Below are positions 38,105-48,957 of a DNA stretch of 64,000 nt, one piece after another. Location of the stretch: contig OX463778.1 of the NCBI GenBank assembly GCA_949825025.1, positions 43,874,646 through 43,938,645 on the forward strand, given 5' to 3'. Both the position numbers and the translations under genes were made by a program. Position 1 is the first letter of the stretch. Each line of letters starts with the position of its first letter. Below the pieces are notes generated by a model. It was given only the letters and a program-made list of their open reading frames with translations, was not told the DNA's origin and did no database searches. This stretch comes from Siphlonurus alternatus. Taxonomy: Eukaryota; Arthropoda; Insecta; Ephemeroptera; Siphlonuridae.

Positions 38105-39427
38105 TATTAATAGAGACCTAAATATTATGAGGCAGTCCGTGCAGCTTCTGAAGTGATAAAATAATGGTCTGCAATAGTGGTCTTCAACAACAGATTCAAA
38201 ATTATGTTGAGCTTGCTACGCCTCCTTTTTCTACAGCTGTGAGCTGTGAAAGGGTACTTAAACTATTTTTCTTTGTTCAATACACCACTTGAAAAACCAT
38301 GTTAAATATATAAAAAAAAAGTAAACAATTAAACTTGTCCACGCAGTGAATTGTTGTTGATGATTAATATATATGTATTTTATTATTATTATTAATTTTT
38401 TTTTTATAATAGATCTTATTTTCTGAAAAATTTATGATTAAACATATTGAAATCTAAATGTTAACATTCAGATTTCAATATGTTTTTCATAAATGAAAAT
38501 ATTACCAACATCTGCAGTGTCTGGGCATTTATAATTTTGAAATGCATCTGAAGAAGTTTTCTTCATTTCGATATCTTTAATAACTTTAAACAAACTCCAG
38601 TTTGTTGATTTTGATTGCTGTAATAAAATAAACAAGCTGGAGCTTGGTTAAAGCTGTACTTATTACTGCATGCAATTGGCTGCATGATTATGGATAATTT
38701 CAAATTTAATGTTTCTTTCACAAACGCTACAATTCACTTTTGCAAAAAAAAAAAAAAAAAAAAAAAGATTTACTAGATACATTTGTTGCGGCAGATATGC
38801 GGCTATGCGGCATGAATTTGTAAAAAAATCAGACCATGTTAAAGGACCTAAGATATAAAATTTATTGCTATTCACCAAGAACTATAAAGATATGATGCAT
38901 TTTGCTTCATCATTCATACAATATATAATTAAGTTTTGAAATTACATTATACGCATGATTATCATACAAAATAATCATATTAATTGGTGTTTAAAAACTC
39001 TCAGTGTTATGTATTATAATTTTACCATTATATTTTATTTATATTTATATGTACAATCAATCTCATTGTTTTTAAAAAGAAATCATAGATTTTGGGGTAC
39101 TGTAGTAATATAATTATGCTACACTCATGAAGAAATTATCATTTATCCATGGCTACATGCACTGACGACTGCTAAAAGGGTCAGAGGGTCAGTAAACCTA
39201 CCTTAATTTCCTCATTCCTCTGCTGTGTATGTCCTATTGTAAGTGCACTTAACAATAAGTACTTCGTAACAGCACTTTCTCTCCTCACTGAATTATATTT
39301 TATTTGCTTTGGTGATTATACTGTGTATTTTTTAATTTTTATTATGATTAATATTATTATTTTTTTTTCATATTGCATACAAAAAATTTGTTCTTGCCTT
39401 ATTTTTATTGTGTGGTAATTAATATGC
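38105..39427. other. intergenic AT-rich stretch
   Basis: No gene is recognised. A short inverted pair around 38430-38490 (AACATATTGAAATCTAAATG) and poly-A runs are all that stand out. Confidence 0.5.
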
Positions 39428-39686
39428 TTAAGGGTATAAGGTAACACCACCAATGTTAAAAAAAAAAATGAAAGAAATTTAAAATGTTCTCCTCTACACC
39501 CCCTATCAGTAGCTAAAATATCAGGTATACAAATTCTATCTAGTTTTTGAGTTATGAATTTTTAAAGTTGACTACTTTAACATGGAGAAATTGACTTCCA
39601 TGATAAATTAGGATAACATTTTAAATTTTTTTCTTTATTTTTATGAGGGATCTTTTTTAACATTGGTAGCGTTACCTTACCCTTAA
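39428..39686. mobile_element. TTAA-flanked MITE, GGTAGAGATAA family copy 2
   Basis: Flanked by TTAA, ends GGGTATAAGGTAAC and its near complement. Shares the ATGTTCTCCTCTACACCCCC block with copies 1 and 4. Confidence 0.75.
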
Positions 39687-40178
39687 TGTTAAACAACATA
39701 ATTTGCTGATCAGATTTTGGTGGTAGATCACAATTTTATGAATCAATGAATGTGCTTTGTCTTTTACTAACCACCAATTGAGTTTATAAAGCATTCATTA
39801 TAATGTTTCTTTTTGTTTCCTGTCCTCTAAATATTTTGTAATACTTTTATCTTAATAAACTATTATTATTATTATTATTATGTACTTGCTGCATCATTCA
39901 CATTACAACTGATTTTTCTCCTCCTTAACAGTTTTTATTCTTCTATTTTCTATTGCAATTGCAGTATTGAAATAATAGCTTTAATATGCATGTTTCATTC
40001 TTACTATTAGTACTTAAACCAGACGGTTATTTGGTGCAGATAAATAAAATATCCTATAAATATGAGTGCAGAACAATTTTATTATTTGAATGGAATTAGA
40101 AGTTACTATATAGTTTTCTCCACGGAATAATCAATATAGGAAGATTGTTTCAAGAGGACGGAAGTGTAGATGGAGAGA

Positions 40179-40277
40179 TTAAGGTAGAGATAATACGGAT
40201 CCGCTGGCTCAATGCTAAAAATATCTAAATATGCTAAAAAATATTGGACCAGCTGATCCGTATTATCTCTACCTTAA
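40179..40277. mobile_element. TTAA-flanked MITE, GGTAGAGATAA family, 99-bp copy
   Basis: Minimal copy: ends GGTAGAGATAATACGGATC with TTAA on both sides and almost no middle. Confidence 0.85.
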
Positions 40278-40600
40278 AGGTATACAGGCCTCAAATTACA
40301 AATTAGACAGACATTAAGTGTTGCTCAAGTTTATAATCAACATTCAACATTCGTCTGTGCGAAGTCGCGCTGTAAAGAAAGTCCTTGCTGACGTCACAAC
40401 TCACAGCTAGCACTGATTAGCATTGAGTTGTGACATCATCAAGGACTTTGTGACGCCATCAAGGACTAAATTTCTTACTTTGAACTGCGACTTCGCACGG
40501 ATGCATTACGCGTGGAAAAAAAATATGCGAATGTTTATTATATACTCTAAACCCACTTGGTGACTGTCCAATTTGTATTTTGAGGCCTGTATGCCTTTAA
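40274..40600. mobile_element. TTAA-flanked MITE with AGGTATACAGGCCTC ends
   Basis: Shares its left TTAA with the right TTAA of the previous element. Arms include ACAAATTAG/CAATTTGTA and GTGCGAAGTCGC blocks. Two different families thus stand back to back on one TTAA. Confidence 0.85.
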
Positions 40601-40671
40601 CAGCATATACCTTTGTTTAATTAATATTTAGCCATTGCATAGTTTCTAGCTAACATCAAGATGACATGAGT

Positions 40672-40857
40672 TCATTTTTTACAACCCAGTATATTATTCA
40701 TAGCTCTGTTTTGTAATATTTTAATATTTCTTCTACTTATATTAAAAAACAGAGATGCACTATATTCAAAATGCGGAGCAATTATAGTTTTATAAACCAA
40801 AATTTTACACCATGCAAGTACTAAAAAGCTTGAAAATAAATTTTGATATACAAACAT
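40672..40857 (-). mobile_element. LINE reverse transcriptase fragment
   Basis: 61 codons, open on the minus strand, contain KILVYKTIIAPHFEYSASLF and NISRRNIKILQNRAMNNILG. These match the region after the RT domain in CR1/Jockey/RTE-like LINEs (YKxxIxPHxEYxxxxxF...LQNRAxxxIxG). Neither start nor end of the LINE is present. Confidence 0.75.
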
Positions 40858-41073
40858 TTTTAAAGCAAAGATTAATTATGAGTTTTTCATTGGTAGGGGG
40901 GGGGGAGGAGTATAAGTTCACCAAACACACAGACAAATTTTCATTCTATGGGCTGGCCCATCTATCCTGCTAATTTTGAAGATGATGATTAGTGGAAGCA
41001 ATTAGAAGGTGTGGAGTGGAAATTATAGCTGTGTAGCTCCATTCTAAATTTTCTTCTCATTATACTTATATGC

Positions 41074-41347
41074 AAAGTCTTCTACCCCCAATGGTTGTAA
41101 CAAACTGTTGTTTATAATTTATAATGTCTGTCGCGTGAAGGAAAAACATGGGACGATTGTTGATTTACATGTTAACTTAATTTTGAAAATTGTTATGTCT
41201 ACTAGCGCCAACAATGCCATTACGTTCTTTGCTCTGGTGGACGAAATAAGGTACTACGTCGTCCCACGTTTAACAATGAAAAATGCTTCAAGCGACAGAC
41301 ATTATTAACAATGGTTTTTGGTACAACCATTGCAGGTAGAAGACTTG
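41074..41347. mobile_element. MITE, AAAGTCTTCTAC family copy
   Basis: Inverted ends AAAGTCTTCTACCCCCAATGG and the complement of AAGTCTTCTACCTGCAATGG. It abuts the last NAA15-like exon by about 24 bp. Confidence 0.75.
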
Positions 41348-41667
41348 TCTTGTAAGAGGAATAACTTATCCTTGTGTACTTGGCACACTTCTCCTCTGCC
41401 TCCTTCACCATCTTGGAACACTTGGAGTTGATGTAACGGTCAGCAGTGTCTCTGAGTCTTGTCCACCCACTTGTACGCCTCCAGCAGGTTTCCGGCGTGC
41501 TGTAAACAAATGCCCTCACATTATCTGTGTACGTACTAAAGAGAGCATGGAATAACTGCAGAAGAATGTTAAGGATTATTGTCACTATAGTGTAATTATT
41601 TTTTTTATATAATTTACATCAGAACATAGATAACAAAATGACTATTCACTTTCTGAAGTAAAAAAAG

Positions 41668-42311
41668 CAGGGACCGGATGCACACGTTTTTTTCGTGCAT
41701 CCGAGATGCGCATCCGGATGCAAATTAATTTTTCGTGCATCCATGGATGCGCATCCGGATACAAATTTATTTTTCATGCATCTGAGATGCGCATCCGGAT
41801 GCAAATTTATTTTCCATGCATCTGGGATGCGCATCCGGATGCGTTAATTTTTTTCCGTGCATCTGGGATGCACGGATGCGGATGCAAGCCCATTTTTGAG
41901 CATCCGTGTGCATCTTGTATCTGCATCCGCATCCGATCTTTAGTTTTTATAATACACTTTGTTTCTTGCAATTTTAAACGACAAGTGGCAAATAAATGTT
42001 AAAAAAATGCCTCGTGTTAAAGATTTATTTAGAGGCTATTAGCAAAAAACCTGAGAAAAAAAAAGAGAAAAAAAAGTATTAAATGGATGCAAATTTATTT
42101 TTCATGCATCTGAGATGCGCATCCGGATGCAAATTCATTTTCCATGCATCTGGGATGCGCATCCGGATGCATTCATTTTTTCCCGTGCATCTGGGATGCG
42201 CATCTGGATGCATTCATTTTTCCCTGTGCATCTGGGATGCACGGATGCGGATGCAAGCCCATTTTTGCGCATCCGTGTGCATCTTGCATCTGCATCCGCA
42301 TCCGATCCCTG
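41668..42311. mobile_element. hAT-type MITE made of a GCATCCGGATGC minisatellite
   Basis: Ends CAGGGACCGGATGC and the complement of CAGGGATCGGATGC, fitting YARNG. AAAAAAAG lies exactly outside both ends (41660-41667 and 42312-42319). The interior is two tandem blocks (41700-41935 and 42086-42305) of about 40-bp units centred on the palindrome GCATCCGGATGC. The short Cys/His-rich open frames are read-through. It lies in the last retained intron of the NAA15-like remnant. Confidence 0.88.
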
Positions 42312-42630
42312 AAAAAAAGTAATTATTTAGTCTATTTTATGAGAAATTTATTTTTTTTAAGTTGGAAAAATGTTGACTTGATTTGACTAATGGCTGGCAG
42401 ATTTCAATGATATTTTCACTATTTATACCCTGCATATCTAAATCGGAGAGACCGACTTTTGCTCCATTTTTTTCGCTGATTATATTTATGTTATAATGTA
42501 AGGAAGGTGTACTATAATTTTCAGAGTGATTCGATCACCATCACTTATAGTGACAATAATCTTTAATTGAGAATTTTGAGATATTAGTCTGCTGCAAAAA
42601 AACATGCAAAATGTCAGCATCTTATAATTC

Positions 42631-43487
42631 GGTAACAGGAAAATTCGCTAATTGACAATTCGCTACTGGACAATTGGCCACCAGACAATTCGTTACCGGA
42701 CAATTAGTTACCTGGACAATTTGCTACATGGACAGTTCGCTACTCGGACAATTAGCTACTCGCACAATTGTTCGTTTCTTCATATTTTTAACTATACCTT
42801 TTATTTTTAATCAATAAATCACATAGCAGATGATTTATCATAGACTCCTTTGAACTTATTAATTAAAGTATGTAAATTTGTACTGTATGATAACATGGCA
42901 AATCATTTAAATTGTTTCAATGCTGGTACTATCTCTTCAAATTGTTAGCCTGTTCAATAATACTTGAAATAGAATACCTATATTAATATCATTATTATGT
43001 ATTAAAACTTCATGCCAAGATAACAACCTTTTCTGTGAAATAATAAAATAACATTGATATAAAAATCTTTTACATCAGAATTCTTTAATTGTGCCATGAC
43101 TACTACGTGTTATTTTAAATAATTAGTCTTTAAACAAAGAGTTGTGTATGAATAAGATTCTATTTTTCTTCCCCACTCCCATATAATTTATTCTCGTAAC
43201 TTATAAAAAAAATGTAGCAACGTGTAAATAAAGGAAAAAAATTAAGGGAAGGAGAAAAAAAAAAAAAAAAACAATTTTTTCACATGATTTATGGAATTTA
43301 CCGAGTAGCCAATTGTCCCGTGTAATGAATTGTCCGAGTAGCGAACTGTCCTCGGTAACAAACTGTCCGGGTAGTGAACTGTCCTCGGTAACAAACTATC
43401 CGGGTAGCGAACGGTCCAAGTAGCAAATTGTCCAGGTAACTAATTGTCCGGTAGCAAATTATCAAGTAGCAAATTGTCCTAGAACCC
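42631..43487 (+). mobile_element. foldback element, 15-16-bp GGACAATTCGCTAC arms
   Basis: Starts GGTAACAGGA, ends CCTAGAACCC, with TATAATTC exactly on both sides (42623-42630 and 43488-43495). The left arm (to about 42770) and right arm (from about 43300) are inverted arrays of 15-16-bp units (GGACAATTNGCTAC). The AT-rich middle is about 500 bp. No coding frame. Confidence 0.88.
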
Positions 43488-43655
43488 TATAATTCTTATG
43501 GAATTTTTAAAGAAATCAACATACTGTACAGTACATCTACTTTCTAACTGAAATTATAGTTTGTTCAAATATGTATGTTGTATAATATGTATGTATTTTG
43601 ATTAATTAAGGGTATGAATTCAGAGTATTGCAATCGGTGCATCAGATTATTTATA

Positions 43656-43658
<3 letters not shown>

Positions 43659-43694
<36 letters not shown>
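43659..43694. repeat. (GA)n microsatellite
   Basis: About 36 bp of GA. Confidence 0.9.
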
Positions 43695-43698
<4 letters not shown>

Positions 43699-44100
43699 GA
43701 AGAATTAATGAATTGCTGTTTTGGTTTGAATTTAATTTATCATTACACTATATAGTCTATAAACAATTAAAAAACAAATCGTTTTATGTTTTGGTTCAAA
43801 ATATTTAAAAATGGATTCGTGGTACTTTAGCTGTGTTGTACAGATATTATGTCACTGCAAGAGAGTTAAACGTTAATTTCTTATTCTCTTAAGAAATGTA
43901 TTCAGTACTGTTTTACATGATTTTCTAGAGATTTTTTGTTACAAGATTTAAAAACAATTGCGATACAGTTTTCCATACCTTGAAGATGAATCCCTTGGTG
44001 ACAAACAGCTCGATGAGTGTAGGAGTGTGGTTTATGGCTGCGTTGATTGAGTCAAGGGCCTGCCTTGTCAGTGAGGTCCAGGTATTGTTGTCATAGTATT

Positions 44101-45469
44101 AGGAAGGAAACCTTGCAGTGCTGTGCAAAAAAGTAGTTCACTCACAGGAGTGCAGACGCAGGCTGCTTTTGGGGAGTCCACCTCTGCGCAAACAGTTAAT
44201 AGGTTCTGTTTTATTAGAAAATACACTAAAACAACAATCAGTACTGCACATTCACAGTTCACAAGAATTTTATTAAAGGATTAGGAAACCAAAATTAGAA
44301 TATATTTTTCTTCTATTGAAAATCTATAGCAAGGCCAAATTTTAGGTTCAAAGCCGGTGTCACCTTCATTGGTGATTTGAATTATTGTTTAACAGTACAA
44401 AGGTCTGACAGCTCGTTGCCACAAGGCTCCGCCAGCTTGAATACGATGTGTGAGACGGTCAGTGAGACCCTATGCGACCTATGCAATATATCAGTTTCTT
44501 TTGACCAAGAAGTGTCAGCGTGATCACAACTGATCTTGAAGGTTGAGAAGGCAATTAGTGTTATTTCTCTTAGTTGTAAAAATTTTCCAAGGAGTTGAAC
44601 TATAAAACAAGAGTAACCTTCACTGCGGGTGGGTCATGTGGAAGGAGGGTAGGCTTGTGAGGTGACAATTGCCGGGCCCTCACTCAGTTGTATTATACCC
44701 TCGCCCATCTCCTCACACAGCACGGAGTCAAAGGGAAAAATAGAAAAAATAGAGAGAGAAAAAAAAGGAGAAAGCAAAATATTTCAGGGTTTCATATCGT
44801 CAGATGAAATTATTTTTCTTGATCTTCACAAATGTCACTGAAAAATTACACTCTGCAGGATCATTTACATGCAGAATATTAATTAATGAAATTTACTTAA
44901 AAAAGTGTCAATTCTGTGTCAATGCAAACAAAACTTACATTTTAGTTAGCAAAGTCGGCAAATGTTTTGATTTTCTCGCACATTAAGGCCTAGCGGCTTC
45001 TTTGTGTGCAACAAGACATCTTTTATAATAGCAGATGTCACAAGCTTTTATAAGGGAACTTTAGGTTGAATGTTGTTTTTATGTGCCCAGCATTTATTAA
45101 CTACCTATGATACATGACCTGTATAAAGACTAAGCCAGGATTCACTAATCTTTTAATAATACACTAATCAAAATACAGTACAGCTAGTGTATGTTTTAAG
45201 TGATTATTTGTTGCATTATATTTTCAAAATTCTGGCATAAAAACTAAATGAAGTCATCAGGTATCAAAAATTACAGTATGAGAAGAGAGAAAACTAAAGT
45301 TAGTTAAATTTATAATACATTTATTTCGGCCCTGCAAAGACCATCTTGAAAATAAACTGGAAAAAAAGATGAAAAAGTTAACTCTTATTAAGGATCCTTA
45401 GATTCCTTAGGGACCAAGGTAAAAGAATCCTTCAAGAAGAGGATTATTCTGTTACAAATTAAAGCTTAC
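44101..45469. other. intron-like stretch within the NAA15-like remnant
   Basis: A GC-richer patch at about 44400-44720 gives short minus-strand frames but nothing I can align to NAA15 or another family. The rest is AT-rich. Confidence 0.4.
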
Positions 45470-45649
45470 CTTGAAGGCTGATGTGTCTAACCCCCTCTGA
45501 AAGGCATCAACGTACTGCAACAGAAGCCGTTGTATAGTCTCCACTTTCTCAGGATCCTTGTAGAGGGAGCGGAGGTCAACAAAGAGGGGGCACACACTTG
45601 TGCACGCCCTGATGCAGGTACCGGTTAACCAGGATACGGAACTGCTCTC

Positions 45650-46268
45650 CTGAAATCAGCACGTTACCAGGGTGAGATAAAATAATCTTCCAAATAACTG
45701 TAAAAATAATAATAATAAATACTGTAATAAAAAAATGAAAATATTAGACAAGCTACTTTATAAAGGATCAACCCTTCTTAAAATATTGTGTATACCTCAA
45801 GAGTATGCATATCTGTTATTATTGCAATGTATACAGTACTTGCAATATCATGCATAGTACCTTTCAGGACTATAAAATATGTACACATGCAGCATCTTTT
45901 AAGGAATTTTTTTAAGAAAATCTCAAGTACTGCTGTGAAATTATGTATTGACACATCATATTATTCATATACCTTGATTCATATATATACTCAACTTGAG
46001 AAAATTGTAAACCTTCCAGCCACGGAATAGCATTTATAGCAACACACTGTGGTGTTGCTCCTTCAGATTAAATTCAATAATATATTGGGCAAGATAAGAA
46101 TTAAAATAAGCTGTGATGAATTACTCAACTAATTTGTCTCATGTCTTACTTCTTACTTGTTTTAAGTACAGTATGCATACAGTATAATAAGCATGAAAAT
46201 TTAACATTTAAGTGTAAATTTGATTGAATAAAAAATAAATTGATGGAATAGGAATATATATATATATA
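45650..46268. other. unassigned intergenic stretch
   Basis: I looked here for upstream NAA15-like exons and saw none. There is no clear repeat. Confidence 0.4.
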
Positions 46269-46530
46269 TGATCTGCGTCCGAGAGATCCCCGGCTCAATT
46301 CCCGATTCCGGCAGACTTTTCGTGACTTGAGATGGGTGTAACTGATTACTAAGTGATGGAGTTGGTAGGACAGCTTATACGACTGCATGTCTATACTCCG
46401 CTGCCCTGCAGTCTTTCACTGCCACTGCAGGCTGCACAGATCTGCACTAAAGTGCCGGTCCAACACATTTTTGACACCCTGCATTAACTGGGATTACAGA
46501 GCGAAGGTGTCGAGGAGTGACGGGGAAGAG
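46269..46530 (+). mobile_element. SINE with tRNA-like head fragment
   Basis: Begins GATCTGCGTCCGAGAGATCC and CCGGCTCAATTCCCG, resembling the anticodon to T-arm half (B box) of a tRNA-derived SINE. It continues into the body shared with 35225-35495. The A-box half is missing. Confidence 0.6.
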
Positions 46531-47206
46531 GATTCTGCAGGTGAGGATTAATTGGTGGAGATACAAGCAGGTAGAGATTGGTAAATGACTAAGTGATGGG
46601 ACGGCGGTGATTAAAACGGATAAGTAAGTTGCTTGTCCTATATATCAATCATGCTGCATGCATCTCGATCCAAGTTCACATGCAGGCATGCAGGGGGAGA
46701 TCTATATACTGTATATATAGGGATAAATAGACTGCATTGCAAGCCAACGTGGTGTATATAATAAACCAGAATTGCCACATGAATTAATGCATATAGATAT
46801 GCATAATATATATAGCAATATTAATATATAGCAATCCATTAATCCATTATCAACTATATAAATATGCATACAAGTATAATTATGCATATATTATGTATAT
46901 CAATGTATATGCATACTGTACATACTCGACTATAATATATAGAGTATGTTTCTGTGTTTATTTTTTTTTAGCTATATATACAACAGATATACTTGCATGA
47001 TATGTACTGTATTTATATCACACAATACTGTACATATATCTATTAATGCTTTTATGATATATATTCAAACGTACCAGCTAATTTCAGTATTAAAGATCTA
47101 GCTGCCTCACATATCACATATGAATCACATATCAACAACATCCATTATTCTTGAGTCTTGACACTCTTGTTTTGAACTATTTGAAGTTTACGCATATTTA
47201 CTTTCG

Positions 47207-47372
47207 TGATGTCATGAATCATATGTTTTGCGTTGCAAATCCCCGTCGACGTATCTTTAATGCAGGTACGTCGGTTTTACGTCATCATTCAATTATCAAT
47301 AAAAAAGCATCGACGTATCTTTAATAGTCGTACGTCCGACGTCGCAGCAGACAGTTCCCTTTGAATGGTGGG
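47207..47372. repeat. dispersed ACGTCG-rich repeat, copy 2
   Basis: Inverted copy of 31085-31255, sharing CTGCTGCGACGTCGGACGTA and ATGATTCATGAC at opposite edges. Confidence 0.8.
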
Positions 47373-47652
47373 TGATCTGTGAGAAATTTCCCAAGATTCT
47401 CTTATGTTGTTTATATTTTATATTCGGCGCGAACCCAGATGTAAAAAAAAATATGTTGTTAGTTCATTAGCCGTATTTTTTACTTAAGGTTAGGTTAAAA
47501 TTTAAGTAGGTTCTGCATTATGCATACAATATAACCTGCTGGCATCAGCTACATTATACTGTATGCATATGCATATGTATATAATAGATTGTTCATGTCA
47601 TATGCATATGAGAGGACAAGCAGATAGGCATATCATAAAGGTATGCATATCC

Positions 47653-47815
47653 ATCCCAGTAAACACAGGGTGTCATCACAGACAATTGTCTGTGGTGTCA
47701 TAAATGTGTTTGACCGGTATGCATACTGTACATAGTGTTGGTACAGGATGTATGCATATGCATACTGGCCCAACAGTCTCAGCACGACCGATATGCATGT
47801 TTTGTTTACTGGGAT
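47653..47815. mobile_element. MITE with ATCCCAGTAAACA ends
   Basis: Inverted ends ATCCCAGTAAACA and TGTTTACTGGGAT; near the left end an internal hairpin ACAGACAATTGTCTGT. Dense in TATGCATA motifs. Confidence 0.65.
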
Positions 47816-48957
47816 CTATGGCACATTGTATGCATACAGTATGTGCAATGCATACAGTATGTGCATAATGCATAATAGTATACTGTATATATCATACGCA
47901 TACTCGCGCGCGCCTATTAGCTTCTCAGACTGCTGCCGTGCCGTTTGTGTCTGGCCACGGTCTGGCTCGGATTTGCAACAGAGATGGCCACCGCGTGCAG
48001 TCAAATCTACTCGTAAAATTTGATCTAGATCTTTGAAGACCCCAGCTCTTTGCTTCAATAATTTTTTAAATATATTTTGTAAAAAAATAAGTGGCATATC
48101 CATACAATTTATTTGGAGAAGGGGACATTGTGAGGGGCCACTACCTACCTATTTAGATATTATGTCAGTTAAACCTCGATCAGGGGAGGACGGTAATCCC
48201 TTAAATTATGTGTTTTAAAATTAATATAAATAATTAATTGGTGCCTCCAATAAAATGCGTATTAGAGGAGTTCACGAGCTGGATTTTCCAGACCTGACAC
48301 AGCCCGTTCGGGTGGCTGCTGCGCCCAGCCTGTGCCCGTGAAATCTGCTTCACAGTACAGCTCGCCCGTGGCCTGACCGTAGTTCAACCTCGTCTCACCT
48401 TTTTATTTTAGCGCTTTATAAGCTGACATTATAAAACTGACAACAAAGTCTTTTAGAACTTTTATTTTTTTCCTTACTTGTTTTGTTTCCCTTTTTCCTC
48501 TTTCTTTAGCAAAAATAACAAAAGAAATCACTATTGAAAAATTGAATAATAGATAGGTCCAGCCCAGCTTGTTTGCAGACTGCTGCTGCCTGGCTCGAGC
48601 CCGGCCTGCGGGCCTGTGCAGACCTCTAACGCCTATAAAGAAACCTATTATAACACAAGTTTTTAAATAATTTGTATGAGCTGTACACACTGCCAGACAC
48701 AGACTTTCTTCAATCGTAAGTGTGTGATCGTACATTTCTCATTTAGAAATGGTTCTAAATTTCTTATCATACGAATTCATACAATACAAAGCTGTGTGCA
48801 CGCACACGCCTGATCGAATATAGTAGGTCTTTATTTATTTATTTTATTTTTATCATATGCTGCAAAATCATGCGATTCTATTTGAGACAGCCCTCATAGT
48901 GTGAATTTTATTTGTTGTTACTTAACATCACCGGTTTTATAATTTCACAGAAAAGCC
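47816..48957. other. upstream region of ZNF143
   Basis: The AG just before 48951 looks like an acceptor (TAATTTCACAG), so at least one 5' UTR exon should lie upstream. GC-richer patches at 47905-48010 and 48260-48400 are candidates, but none is proven. Confidence 0.4.

Larger units (their letters stand above)
41371..45649 (-). pseudogene. NAA15-like gene remnant, three frame-shifted exons
   Basis: Three minus-strand blocks match the auxiliary subunit of the NatA N-terminal acetyltransferase (NAA15/NAA16) in gene order. 45470-45649 reads GEQFRILVNRYLHQGVHK, shift, LFVDLRSLYKDPEKVETIQR. 43979 to about 44100 reads QYLDLTDKAG, shift, LDSINAAINHTPTLIELFVT. About 41371-41499 reads HAGNLLEAYKWVDK, shift, DTADRYINSKCSK, then lacks about 7 residues before KEAEEKCAKYT. 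Every block has at least one single-base frameshift, and the last one's donor reads AAGGATAAGT, with no GT at the exon edge. Introns persist, so this is not a processed copy. Neighbouring genes are frame-perfect, so decay is likelier than assembly error. No other NAA15 exons were found. Confidence 0.72.

Noticed and set aside
41700..42310. Possible CRISPR-like array or Cys/His repeat protein
   Set aside because: Units are contiguous with no unique spacers, the context is an animal genome, and the array lies inside a hAT-type MITE.
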